54,198 nucleotides of DNA from Allobacillus saliphilus. GTDB lineage: Bacteria > Bacillota > Bacilli > Bacillales > Alkalibacillaceae. Location of the stretch: positions 1-54,198 of the forward strand of contig NZ_JAGSIE010000002.1 of the NCBI RefSeq assembly GCF_018138385.1, read 5' to 3'. The notes under the pieces are model-generated. The model was not told the origin of the DNA, did no database searches, and saw only the letters and a program-made list of their open reading frames with translations. Positions within the stretch are counted from its first letter, which is position 1, and the number at the start of each line of letters is the position of its first letter. The position numbers and the translations under genes are program-made. Of this stretch, positions 45,240 through 53,630 are shown in pieces.

Positions 45240-46754
45240 CTATACTTGAGCTTTTTTCTTCGCATTTATCGTCTGCCAGATCGTAAACAATATCGATAAA
45301 ACCGTCAGCACTAAAAATGTAAGCGAGATCGGACGGGATAGGAAAAGCGTCCAATCTGGGTCTGTCATGAATGCTCTGCGGAGGTTCAGCTCGGCAATCG
45401 GTCCGAGGATGACTCCGATGATCGCTGGGGCAAGGGCGTATTTATATTTCGTAAATAAGTAGCCGATGATGCCCATCGCAAGCAAAATGTACAAGTCTGT
45501 CGTCCGGTTGTTCAAGACGAATGTCCCAACGACACATAGCACTAGAATGATTGGTACTAAAATATGCGTTGGTACTTGGGTGATTTTTACAAAGACACGC
45601 ATACCTGCGAACTGTGTAATTAACATGGCGAGTGACGCGATAAAGAATGCAACGAAAATTCCACCGACAATGTTCGGTTCGTCAACAATTAATAGAGGTC
45701 CAGGTGTAATGCCGTGTACCATTAATGCGGATAGTAAAACAGCCGTTACAGCGGAGCCTGGAATTCCTAATGCGACGGTAGGGATCAAGTCACCGCCGAC
45801 GGTCGAGTTGTTGCCGGCTTCCGATGCGACGACACCTTCTTCACAGCCTGTACCGAATTTATTCGGCTCCTTGGACCACTTTTTCGCTTGGTCATAAGCG
45901 ACGATGTTGGCGATACTTCCACCTGCTCCGGGAATCGCGCCGATAATCGAACCGATCACAGAGGAGCCGATTAATGTCATCGGTTTTGAGATCACTTTTT
46001 TCAACGATTGAAACGGTTTTAGCGTGAATTTCATTTCCGAAGCATCTTCGTTCAACCGTTCGAGTCGGTCTTTTTCCAATTGGCTTTTTTCCAACGATTG
46101 CATTAACCGTGAAATCGCGAACATTCCGATCAATACGACCAAAAATGGAATGCCTGCACGAAGGACATCGAGGTCGAATGTGAATCGTGCGAAGCCCATA
46201 ATCGGATCGGCTCCGACTGTTGAAATGAGCAATCCGAACAGACCTGCAATTAATCCTTTAATAATGGAATCTCCTGTGACACTTGCGATAATCGTCAATG
46301 CCAAACAAATAAGCGCGAACATTTCCCACGGACCAAATTTCAATGCGAATTGGGAAACTTGCGGTGCAATGGTTACTAAAATGAACAAGCTGACGATCGA
46401 GCTTAAGAATGATGCCCAAATTCCAATCGATAACGCTTTACCGGGTTGCCCTTTTTTAGCCATTGGATAAGCGTCAAAGGTGGTCGCGACCGAGGAGGGC
46501 GTTCCTGGTATGCCGAGTAGCGCCGCACTGATCAACCCACCGGACATGCCGCCAACGAAAACGCCAATCATCGCAGCGATTCCTGTGACTGGCTCCATGC
46601 CAAATGTTAGTGGCAAGGTTAACACAATGGCCATGGCGACGGTAAACCCTGGGATCAAACCGGCAATGACACCGACGACAACTCCGATAAAGAGGACGAG
46701 TAAAATTTTCAAGTTAAGGATTTCACCGAACCCTAAGAATAGTAAATCGAACAT
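45240..46754 (-). CDS. tctA: Tripartite tricarboxylate transporter, large permease TctA
   Basis: 504 residues with about eleven to twelve membrane helices. Typical motifs are GLIPGFTVAMAIVLTLPLTF-like opening (PGFT), GGMSGGLISAALLGIPGTPSS near 67 (read GIPGTPSS), and a second AVTAVLLSALMVHGITPGP region. Takes up a carboxylate with the help of the extracytoplasmic binding protein TctC, driven by the ion gradient. Ribosome binding site AGAGGAGG. Last gene of the tctCBA operon, 15 bases after tctB. The substrate may be citrate, tartrate or another carboxylate. Confidence 0.95.
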   Translation of the reverse strand: MFDLLFLGFGEILNLKILLVLFIGVVVGVIAGLIPGFTVAMAIVLTLPLTFGMEPVTGIAAMIGVFVGGMSGGLISAALLGIPGTPSSVATTFDAYPMAKKGQPGKALSIGIWASFLSSIVSLFILVTIAPQVSQFALKFGPWEMFALICLALTIIASVTGDSIIKGLIAGLFGLLISTVGADPIMGFARFTFDLDVLRAGIPFLVVLIGMFAISRLMQSLEKSQLEKDRLERLNEDASEMKFTLKPFQSLKKVISKPMTLIGSSVIGSIIGAIPGAGGSIANIVAYDQAKKWSKEPNKFGTGCEEGVVASEAGNNSTVGGDLIPTVALGIPGSAVTAVLLSALMVHGITPGPLLIVDEPNIVGGIFVAFFIASLAMLITQFAGMRVFVKITQVPTHILVPIILVLCVVGTFVLNNRTTDLYILLAMGIIGYLFTKYKYALAPAIIGVILGPIAELNLRRAFMTDPDWTLFLSRPISLTFLVLTVLSILFTIWQTINAKKKAQV

Positions 46755-46769
46755 AAATTGAACCTCCTC

Positions 46770-47252
46770 TTAGAAGAAAATGCCTGTTGGGAATCTGACT
46801 TGAAGAACGTTTTGGAAAAAGAAATATAAGCTGAGTGTCAAAATCACCGCAATACTGGAAACTGTTACGATACTCTTTTTCGTCCGCGGTCCAATGACCA
46901 AAGCCGTAATAATCATAAATATAATAGAAGATAGAATAAACCCGAGTATTTGGATTGCTAGAATATATAAGAATAAAAGAGCCAACGTGATGAAAACGAG
47001 TTGATGTTCTTTCACTATGTAAAGCAATTGTTCTTTGATTGATGTTTCGCTATTTTGTTGACGTGCTTTTACCAAGACGATTATTTGTTTGATCGCTAAA
47101 ATGAGCGACAGCCCACCAAGTAAAATGGCTACAAACTGAGGGAAAGAGCCTGCATCCAATTGAGATTCGTTCATGGATGGTAGGTCATCGGTTTGTGTGT
47201 AAATCAAAATTGATAAGACGACAAGTGCAATGGCAACGATTAATTCACCCAA
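46770..47252 (-). CDS. tctB: Tripartite tricarboxylate transporter, small subunit TctB
   Basis: 160 residues with four membrane helices, poorly conserved as usual for TctB. TTG at 47252 is chosen because AGGAGG lies seven bases upstream; the frame runs further to a TTG at 47270 but that precedes the ribosome binding site. Between tctC and tctA, in the standard C-B-A order. Confidence 0.9.
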   Translation of the reverse strand: MGELIVAIALVVLSILIYTQTDDLPSMNESQLDAGSFPQFVAILLGGLSLILAIKQIIVLVKARQQNSETSIKEQLLYIVKEHQLVFITLALLFLYILAIQILGFILSSIIFMIITALVIGPRTKKSIVTVSSIAVILTLSLYFFFQNVLQVRFPTGIFF

Positions 47253-47272
47253 AATTCTTCCTCCTAACAAAG

Positions 47273-47295
47273 ATAGAGGGAGAGGCTCCCTCTAT
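47273..47295 (-). promoter_or_regulatory. Intercistronic hairpin after tctC
   Basis: ATAGAGGGAG (47273-47282) and CTCCCTCTAT (47286-47295) form a perfect 10-bp stem with a three-base loop, between the tctC stop and the tctB ribosome binding site. Such hairpins commonly protect or terminate the binding-protein mRNA so it is made in excess. Confidence 0.7.
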
Positions 47296-47298
47296 GAT

Positions 47299-48267
47299 TT
47301 ATTCTGCTGCTACTTCTTCGATGACGTCACTGATAATCTTGTCTTGCTTGTCTAAATACTCTTTGTATTCTTCCGTGCCCATGAAGTTAACACTTGAGCC
47401 AGCATTTTGAACGGCTTCGACGTAATCTTCATCTTTTGATGTTTCTTCAAGAGCTTTTTCGAGTTGCTCAACGATTTCTTCAGGTGTTCCTTCTGGTGCG
47501 ACATACCCACGGTTGATTCCCATCGTGATGTCATAGCCTTTTTCTTGGAAAGTTGGTAGATCAGGCGCTGTTTCAATTCGTTCCGTTGTACCGATTGCAA
47601 CGAAGTTAATCTCGTCCGCTTTTACAAAATCAATACCAGATTTATAGTCGACGATCGCTGCATCAATATGACCGCCAGCGAGTGCTTGAATGGCTTCAGA
47701 AATCCCTTCATACCCGACGAGGTTATGCTGGACATCAAGTTCTTTCGCCATTTGCTCGACCCATACACGCGGAATTCCAGCAACCGTACCACCGAATTGG
47801 ATGGTGTTGTTCTGTCCGTATTCAACTAATTCCTCTAGCGTTTCAACACCCATATCAGTTGAAACGGCAAGGATCTGATCTGAAGATGACATGGAAGCAA
47901 TAGGTTCAAAACTATCATAATTAATTTCTGTTACATCTGAATGGTGGGCAACAAGTAACCCTTCATGAATCTGTCCGATATTGTATCCGTCAGCGTCTTT
48001 TTTCGTTAAATCTTCTAAACCAACCGTTCCACCGACACCCGGCACGTTGACTGGTACGATATCTTCCCCGATATATTCAGCTGCATGTTCTGCAACGAAA
48101 CGGCCTTCAATGTCACTTCCACCACCCGGTGACCAAGGAATCGTCATTTCAATTTCCTTTGATGGAAACTCCTCTGCTGATTCATCTTTTTCTCCTCCAC
48201 ATGCAGCAAGTGATGCAACTGCCAATGGAACAATAGCTACCCCAATCATACGCTTTAGACCCTTCAC
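47299..48267 (-). CDS. tctC: Tripartite tricarboxylate transporter, binding lipoprotein TctC
   Basis: 322 residues. Lipoprotein signal ending SLAAC (Cys23), then the Bug/TctC family start EMTIPWSPGGGSD, GVGGTVGLEDL, the VNFVAIGTTERIETAPDLPTF-like segment (read APDLPTF) and GRGYVAPEGTP-type motif (GYVAPEGTP). Captures the carboxylate outside the membrane. First gene of the operon with a good promoter and a dyad between promoter and start. Confidence 0.95.
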   Translation of the reverse strand: MKGLKRMIGVAIVPLAVASLAACGGEKDESAEEFPSKEIEMTIPWSPGGGSDIEGRFVAEHAAEYIGEDIVPVNVPGVGGTVGLEDLTKKDADGYNIGQIHEGLLVAHHSDVTEINYDSFEPIASMSSSDQILAVSTDMGVETLEELVEYGQNNTIQFGGTVAGIPRVWVEQMAKELDVQHNLVGYEGISEAIQALAGGHIDAAIVDYKSGIDFVKADEINFVAIGTTERIETAPDLPTFQEKGYDITMGINRGYVAPEGTPEEIVEQLEKALEETSKDEDYVEAVQNAGSSVNFMGTEEYKEYLDKQDKIISDVIEEVAAE

Positions 48268-48305
48268 ATGAACCTCTCCTTTTTTGTTTTTATGTAATAA
48301 AGGTT

Positions 48306-48320
48306 TTCAAACAATTTGAA
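48306..48320. promoter_or_regulatory. Candidate operator in the tctC leader
   Basis: TTCAAA (48306-48311) and TTTGAA (48315-48320) are inverted around CAA, between the promoter and the ribosome binding site, a typical repressor position. Confidence 0.45.
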
Positions 48321-48331
48321 CGTTTTAAAAT

Positions 48332-48360
48332 AGTATATAAGATGTAGAAATGTCAGTCAA
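48332..48360 (-). promoter_or_regulatory. Sigma-A promoter of tctCBA
   Basis: Minus strand: -35 TTGACT (48360-48355), 17-base spacer, -10 TATACT (48337-48332). Confidence 0.7.
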
Positions 48361-48517
48361 GACGTTTCTTTACTTACTTTTATTTGGTAAAAACCATGAA
48401 ATCACTTACATTTTGTAAAATTTATTTATGAAAGCGGTGTCAGAGTGGAGTCCTGGGTGTTGTTTGGTTTAGGGTGAGAGAGGGAGGAGAATTAGTCTAT
48501 ATGTTGTGGAAACATGG

Positions 48518-48684
48518 TGACCGTTCAAAAGATAGCGCTGAACGTTCAAAGAAGTGCGCTAACCGTTCAAAAGGTTGAGCTAAGTGTTCAAAGAAGTGCG
48601 CTGACCGTTCAAAAGGTTGAGCTAACCGTTCAAAAAAGTTGCTGAGTGTTCAAAGAGATGGCCTGGCCGTTTAAAAAAGTGAGC
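48518..48684 (+). repeat. Tandem array D, 21-bp period, GTTCAAA family (8 units)
   Basis: Eight units, seven of 21 bp and one of 20 bp, core TRACCGTTCAAA followed by a variable RRGTTG/GAAGTG part ending in GAGC or GCGC. Alternating subtypes AAAAGGTTGAGC and AAAGAAGTGCGC. It lies in the divergent gap between tctC and the small membrane protein gene; the rest of 48268-48858 holds the tct promoter and no further gene. Confidence 0.88.
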
Positions 48685-48858
48685 TCATATACGAAAAAAA
48701 ACGGTCTAACTTAGAAGCTATTCAATATGCGAAAGAGATCTTTACCCTTCATTATTAAACCTAATCAGGTGAGCATTTCAATCTGACTTCTCGAATAAAA
48801 TTACCTGTTAATGGATATCTTATTTTGTAGTACTTATAAAATTGACGGAGGCGACTTA

Positions 48859-49188
48859 ATGATTAGTTCCGGCGTTATGAAACTTATTGGGTCTGGCATG
48901 GAATTCTTTTTAGGTATTCCAGGAATTGGAGGGGCATTCATTCTCTCGTTTGTGTGGATTCCATTATTGTTTATGTTAATCTATCATATTGTTACATTGG
49001 TTTTTGCGAAGAAATCAAATCAAAATATATGGGGGCCGGTTGTTGGGATCGTAGCGAGTACAATCGGAATTATTCCTGTGCTTGGTATGTTACTACATTG
49101 GGCAGCGTTCATTTGTTTACTAATTGATGGCATTTTAACATTAAGCAAAAGTTCTAAAGGATCACCAGAAACAACAAAGGTAATATAA
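48859..49188 (+). CDS. Small membrane protein, unknown function
   Basis: 109 residues with three hydrophobic segments (about 12-30, 33-52 and 60-92), opening MISSGVMKLIGSGMEFFLG. Start 48859 chosen because GGAGG lies seven bases upstream; an ATG at 48811 has no site. No family recognised. Its stop is one base from the stop of the convergent glycerate kinase gene, with no terminator between. Confidence 0.72.
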   Translation: MISSGVMKLIGSGMEFFLGIPGIGGAFILSFVWIPLLFMLIYHIVTLVFAKKSNQNIWGPVVGIVASTIGIIPVLGMLLHWAAFICLLIDGILTLSKSSKGSPETTKVI

Positions 49189-49189
49189 A

Positions 49190-50320
49190 TTATCTTTTAG
49201 AAAATGCCCCCACAAGTTTAATAATTTGTATTGTTTGCTCATATAGTAGTGTTTCTACTTCATTCATACTTTCTCCTAATGTAAGCGGGCGATTCACAAT
49301 GGAAAAACAACTGGTGAATAAATCATTTAACGATTTTTGTTCACCAGACAAACTGCCTGAAAGCAAAACGACGGGTACGCGATGTTTGTTGGCTATCGAT
49401 GCGACATAACAGGGTGCTTTTCCGTATAATGTTTGTTCATCGCTCTGTCCCTCACCGGTAATCACTAAATCTGCTTCTTGAACCTCTTTTTCCAAATGAA
49501 TTGCCTCGCCAATTTGTTGTGCTCCCGATTCAAGTTGACCACCGATCATTAGTAAGGCGAACCCTAACCCACCAGCTGCACCTGCCCCAGGTATGTTTTG
49601 ATACGATTGACCGAGATTGTCTTCAATGATTTTGGCATATTGGTGTAGTGACTGGTCGTATTGTTTCACTTGTTGATCAGTAGCTCCTTTTTGTGGTCCG
49701 AAAACGACACTTGCTCCTCGCGCGCCGCAAAGTGGATTCGTAACATCACATGCGACATTGATGTCGACATCCTTCAATCGCTTATCCAAATCCTCAAAAC
49801 AAATGCCATGAACATGATGCAAATCCAAACCATATCCGCTGAGTGGCTGGCCATCCTTATCCCTTGCTTTCATCCCTAAAGCAATCAGCATGCCTAAACC
49901 GCCATCATTCGTGGCACTTCCTCCGAGTCCGATCATAATCGATTTCGCGCCCCGGTCAATTGCATCTAAAATGACTTCTCCCAATCCATAGGTTGTTGTA
50001 TAATCAGGATTTCTTTTCGACGTTGGAACAAGTGTGAGGCCTGCAATTTCCGCCAGCTCAATGACCGCTTCATTTGAATCAAAAACGATATACGAACTCT
50101 TGATCGGCTCACCTAACGGCCCGGTACACTGCACGTTCACTATCTTTCCTTTTCTCGAAGTTAACATCGCTTCAATCGTACCCTCACCGCCATCAGCCAT
50201 CGGTTTGGAAACGACGGTATAAGAATGGTCGACATCTTTAATGGCTCGTTCCATCACTTGAGTCACTTCGCTTGATGACAAGCTTCCTTTGAATGAATCT
50301 GGAGCTAATACGATTTTCAT
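49190..50320 (-). CDS. glxK: Glycerate kinase
   Basis: Phosphorylates D-glycerate to phosphoglycerate (GlxK/GarK family). 376 residues: IVLAPDSFKGSLSS at the N terminus, ADGGEGT near 45, GLGGSATNDGGLGML near 123, GARGASVVFGPQKGA near 200, GAGAAGGLGFALL near 255 and VITGEGQSDEQT near 287. ATG 50320 is used because AAAAAGGAGA lies eight bases upstream. Together with a carboxylate transporter it suggests use of glycerate, glycolate or tartrate-derived carbon, which is inference. Confidence 0.94.
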   Translation of the reverse strand: MKIVLAPDSFKGSLSSSEVTQVMERAIKDVDHSYTVVSKPMADGGEGTIEAMLTSRKGKIVNVQCTGPLGEPIKSSYIVFDSNEAVIELAEIAGLTLVPTSKRNPDYTTTYGLGEVILDAIDRGAKSIMIGLGGSATNDGGLGMLIALGMKARDKDGQPLSGYGLDLHHVHGICFEDLDKRLKDVDINVACDVTNPLCGARGASVVFGPQKGATDQQVKQYDQSLHQYAKIIEDNLGQSYQNIPGAGAAGGLGFALLMIGGQLESGAQQIGEAIHLEKEVQEADLVITGEGQSDEQTLYGKAPCYVASIANKHRVPVVLLSGSLSGEQKSLNDLFTSCFSIVNRPLTLGESMNEVETLLYEQTIQIIKLVGAFSKR

Positions 50321-50402
50321 AGAGGGAGTCTCCTTTTTATCGATCACCTTTTGCTTGATTCTATCATATTTAATATGTATTCAGAATTATTGAGAAACAT
50401 CA

Positions 50403-50411
50403 TGTTATAAT
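50403..50411 (+). promoter_or_regulatory. Extended -10 promoter of the BenE-type gene
   Basis: TGTTATAAT (TGn plus perfect TATAAT), 36 bases before the start codon. Confidence 0.5.
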
Positions 50412-50446
50412 AAGAGGCACTACATAAAAAAAGAAGGCCTTATGTT

Positions 50447-51646
50447 ATGAAATGGAATGAATTATTTACCTATAATTATATGATATACGGCGTATTGGCC
50501 GGAATCTTAACAGCCATCGTTCCAACAATGGTGATATTCGAAGTTAGCCAGCAGCGCGGCTGGTCAAGTGAACTGATGAAAAATTGGATTTTTGGGGCTA
50601 TCGTTCTTGCAGGTATCGCAGGATTGATTCTTTCTTTAATAACAAAGCTTCCGCTAAACGTGTCTTCCTCGATACCGGCGGCCGTGTTCGTCGGTTTTAC
50701 GGTGCATCGATACCCGATAGATGAAGTGTTTTTTGCTTTTAGTATGGCGGGTGTTGTGCTGATTCTTATTAGTGTGTTCAAATTGTACCGGCGGATTGAA
50801 CGTTTCATTAAACTTGAGATCGTAATGGCAATGTTCTCTGGAACCATTATTCACTATGTTCTTTATATCGTAGAAGTTACGGCTAGTCACATTGAGTGGG
50901 GAGTCATAGGCATAGCCACATATATCCTTGCGACAAAATTTTTCCCGAAATTCCCTGCAGCGATTATCGTGTTCTTTGTCTTGTCTTTGACGTTGTTCGT
51001 GGATGGAACGCTTAATCCAAGCTCATTCAATTCAGTATCATTCAATCTTTTCCCAACAGTTGGCCCTGTTGCAGGCAGCTTAGAAGTTATTTTTACCGTT
51101 TCTATTCCTTTAGCAATCATTAGTTTGTTTGGTGAGGTGACGATCGGAAATTCAATATTAAAAGCAGAAGGGTATCAAACGAATATGGATTTATCGATTT
51201 TGGTCTCAGGAATCGGAACCCTTTTTGGCGGATTTTTCGGCAGCCATAGTGTCACAAGTGCAGGCGCACCAGTTGCTGTCGTTTCAGACCCGGCTGTCGG
51301 AGAGAAAGACAAACGTTATTATGCAGCCGTGTGGGCATCCATTTTTGCGCTTATCTTCGGTCTTGTCAGTTACCCGGCAATTGGTATTTTGATGGTTTAC
51401 CCAACAAGTATTTTGAAATTTCTCGTCGGCCTGTTGTTATTACCAATACTGATCAAAACATTTACGATGTCGATCGGAAGCGGCAAATTTAAATACGCTG
51501 TCATGGTGGCATTCCTGATCCCTCTTGCCAATATCACCATCTTTGGGATTGGCGCACAGTTTTGGGCGTTAATTTTTGGTGTGTTGGTGGCTTATATGAT
51601 GGATGGGGAGGATGTGAGACGGGAGAAGATGCGAAAACAAGCTTAA
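50447..51646 (+). CDS. BenE-type membrane transporter
   Basis: 399 residues with about eleven to twelve membrane helices, arranged like the benzoate/H+ symporter (BenE) and nucleobase/ascorbate transporter fold: LNVSSSIPAAVFVGF near 69, a GEVTIGNSILKAEGY segment near 231 and GGFFGSHSVTSAGAPVAV near 262, corresponding to the substrate-site half helices. AGAAGG precedes the ATG. Probably imports an organic acid; its neighbours (tctCBA, glycerate kinase) are also organic-acid genes, but the substrate cannot be read. Confidence 0.8.
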   Translation: MKWNELFTYNYMIYGVLAGILTAIVPTMVIFEVSQQRGWSSELMKNWIFGAIVLAGIAGLILSLITKLPLNVSSSIPAAVFVGFTVHRYPIDEVFFAFSMAGVVLILISVFKLYRRIERFIKLEIVMAMFSGTIIHYVLYIVEVTASHIEWGVIGIATYILATKFFPKFPAAIIVFFVLSLTLFVDGTLNPSSFNSVSFNLFPTVGPVAGSLEVIFTVSIPLAIISLFGEVTIGNSILKAEGYQTNMDLSILVSGIGTLFGGFFGSHSVTSAGAPVAVVSDPAVGEKDKRYYAAVWASIFALIFGLVSYPAIGILMVYPTSILKFLVGLLLLPILIKTFTMSIGSGKFKYAVMVAFLIPLANITIFGIGAQFWALIFGVLVAYMMDGEDVRREKMRKQA

Positions 51647-51680
51647 AAACTACCTTGAAAAATAATGGAGGTAGTTTTTT
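51646..51680 (+). terminator. Rho-independent terminator
   Basis: AAAACTACCT (51646-51655) pairs with AGGTAGTTTT (51669-51678), followed by TTGTG. Confidence 0.85.
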
Positions 51681-51699
51681 GTGTTGAGTGGGTTTCAGA

Positions 51700-51905
51700 T
51701 AAGGATGGGCTCATATATTTTGAGTTATGGAGTAAAAATCGTCAATTTGGTCACATATCATATTAGGTTGAGCGGATATCGGTCAGTGTTAGTCCCATAT
51801 AGTAAGAAAGCGGCACATATATGCCTGATTAGGTTGCATATAAAATAAGAATACAAACATGGATGCCGAGGCTTATATTTTTAGATTAAGAGTACATAGG
51901 GAGCA
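51700..51905 (+). repeat. Tandem array E, 21-bp period, CATAT family (about 9-10 units)
   Basis: CATAT-like pentamers start at 51712, 51754, 51775 (GATAT), 51796, 51816, 51837, 51858 (CATGG), 51874 (TATAT) and 51895 (CATAG). Steps are 42, 21, 21, 20, 21, 21, 16 and 21 bases, so the period is 21 with one skipped and one slipped unit. Sequences between are degenerate. It starts about 20 bases after the BenE terminator and ends about 115 bases before the Fic start. The rest of the gap shows no gene. Confidence 0.75.
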
Positions 51906-52021
51906 GGAAAATCCATTCTATTTATAAAAATGATGTATTTTTTAACTTAAAACTAGAAATGATAAGGTGTATATGTAATAATACATTTACTATTATGAAT
52001 AGAAGTGGTGGTGAAAAATCG

Positions 52022-53245
52022 ATGCAATATGCTCACAAACTGTTTCATGCAGAGGATTTTTCTCGGTATAATGAAAAAATTAACAACAGAATTCATTTTG
52101 AAACCACTGTTCATACAGGGCTAAGAATTAAACCAATGAATCAATCGAATATCTATGAGCTATATTTTGTGCCGACACATTCGATGTTAAGCTTGGTAAA
52201 TGAAATCCATATGATTTCTGAAAGTTTTAATATGGTTTTTAGAGAACTGCCGATTGTCGCCCAAAGGCAGTTCATTGATGAATGCCTTCAGGAAGAGCTA
52301 TATCATACGAACGATTTAGAAGGTGTTAAAAGTACCAAAAAGGAAATAGCTGAAAGTATTCGGCATGTAAGAAAAAAAACATTAAAGAATAAAAGATTCG
52401 CTAGCATGGTTAAATCCTATCTAAATATTTTATCAGGTAAAACGGATTTACCGAGATCTCCCAATGATGTAAGAAGTGTTTATGATGAAATTATTCAAGG
52501 TGAGATTGAGAAAGGTGAACTTCCTGATGGGGATTTCTTCCGTCGGGATGTCACCAATGTTTTGAAACAATCGGGAAGTGGAAAGGTGATCCATCAAGGA
52601 ATCACTCCTGAAAATAGAATTATTGAAGAAATTGAACACATGCTATCATTTTTAAATAATGAAAATGAGATTCCCTTAATTATCAGAACAGTCATTGCTC
52701 ATTATTTCTTCGGTTATATCCATCCTTTTTACGATGGAAATGGCAGAACATCACGTTACATCAGTAGCATGTATTTAGCGAAAGTGCTTGGTGACTATGC
52801 GGCACTTTCACTCTCGAGAGGTTGTAATAAAGAACGAAGAAACTATTTAAAAGCATTTGAAATGACGAATAGTATTAAAAGTAGTGGAGAGTTGAATTAT
52901 TTTATTGAGACACTTCTAACTATCATTAAAAACTCACTGGAAGATATGTATGGAGAGCTGAGTGAAAAATTTCAGTTGTTGCAGCAAGCGTTTGGAAAAA
53001 TTGAAAGTGATTCAAAGTTAGTCAATATGCAGGATGACTATCAAAATTTAATGTTCATTTTAGCGCAAAATCATTTCTTTGATTCATCTCCAGGATTAAC
53101 GGTAAAAGAATTAGCTGAATTCGTAGGAAAGTCTGAAGTGACCATCCGGAAAAGGGTTGGGTTCTTGTTGGAAGAAGAGCTTATCGATCAACAAGGACAG
53201 AAGCCTGCTTTTTATTTCATTAATAAATCATACCTGGAAAAATGA
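52022..53245 (+). CDS. fic: Fic-family AMP-transferase with N-terminal inhibitory helix and C-terminal HTH
   Basis: 407 residues. Fic core motif HPFYDGNGRTSR with His234, Asp238, Asn240 and Arg245 is complete, so AMPylation of a protein hydroxyl is expected. The inhibitory motif (S/T)xxxE(G/N) is present upstream as TNDLEG (Thr96, Glu100, Gly101), the class II arrangement that blocks ATP gamma-phosphate binding. The C-terminal part (about 355-400, LTVKELAEFVGKSEVTIRKR) is a winged HTH. ATG 52022 is taken with GGTGGTG upstream; ATGs at 51959 and 51995 lack sites. No adjacent antitoxin gene, consistent with internal inhibition. Confidence 0.92.
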   Translation: MQYAHKLFHAEDFSRYNEKINNRIHFETTVHTGLRIKPMNQSNIYELYFVPTHSMLSLVNEIHMISESFNMVFRELPIVAQRQFIDECLQEELYHTNDLEGVKSTKKEIAESIRHVRKKTLKNKRFASMVKSYLNILSGKTDLPRSPNDVRSVYDEIIQGEIEKGELPDGDFFRRDVTNVLKQSGSGKVIHQGITPENRIIEEIEHMLSFLNNENEIPLIIRTVIAHYFFGYIHPFYDGNGRTSRYISSMYLAKVLGDYAALSLSRGCNKERRNYLKAFEMTNSIKSSGELNYFIETLLTIIKNSLEDMYGELSEKFQLLQQAFGKIESDSKLVNMQDDYQNLMFILAQNHFFDSSPGLTVKELAEFVGKSEVTIRKRVGFLLEEELIDQQGQKPAFYFINKSYLEK

Positions 53246-53251
53246 CAAAAC

Positions 53252-53271
53252 CCGGCTGCCTCAACAGCCGG
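53252..53271 (+). terminator. Hairpin after fic
   Basis: CCGGCTG (53252-53258) and CAGCCGG (53265-53271) pair perfectly; only a short ATTTT follows. Confidence 0.6.
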
Positions 53272-53331
53272 CTGATTTTGAAATAAGTACAGTTATTTTC
53301 CTTAATTACGAGATCCGGTGGGAATATACTG

Positions 53332-53375
53332 AACAAGAGACCAAATCGTTTTGAGATTTGGTCTCTTGTTTTGTT
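53332..53375 (+). terminator. Strong second terminator after fic
   Basis: AACAAGAGACCAAATC (53332-53347) and its exact reverse complement (53355-53370) form a perfect 16-bp stem followed by TTGTTTTG. Confidence 0.82.
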
Positions 53376-53404
53376 TTGTCTGCTGGGGAACGGTATTTTT
53401 GGGT

Positions 53405-53612
53405 TGGGCACATATTATTGATCTTTTGGCCCATAAATTCAAATTTCGGGTGCATATTTAGTAGATTTAGTCGCATATTTTCATTTTTAGGGTGCATATC
53501 GCACGATACGAAGCCCATATATTTTCAATTTGGGTGCATATCTTTTAGCGATCTCCCGATGAAACTTCAAAACAGGCGTATATTTCGTTAGATTGTCCCC
53601 ATAAATTACCAA
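53405..53612 (+). repeat. Tandem array F, 21-bp period, CATAT family (about 10 units)
   Basis: CATAT/CATAA elements start at 53411, 53432, 53453, 53474, 53495, 53516 and 53537, seven in a row at exactly 21 bases, then decayed copies near 53558, 53578 and 53600. Consensus around the core is GGTGCATATTTT with T/A-rich remainder. It lies between the fic terminators and the 3' end of cwlJ. Same family as array E on the other side of fic. Confidence 0.88.
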
Positions 53613-53630
53613 GATTCCATAGTCCAAACA

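Noticed and set aside
53306-53591. Frames on both strands across array F and the second fic terminator
   Set aside because: Artefact of the 21-bp CATAT repeat; no start sites and low-complexity translation.
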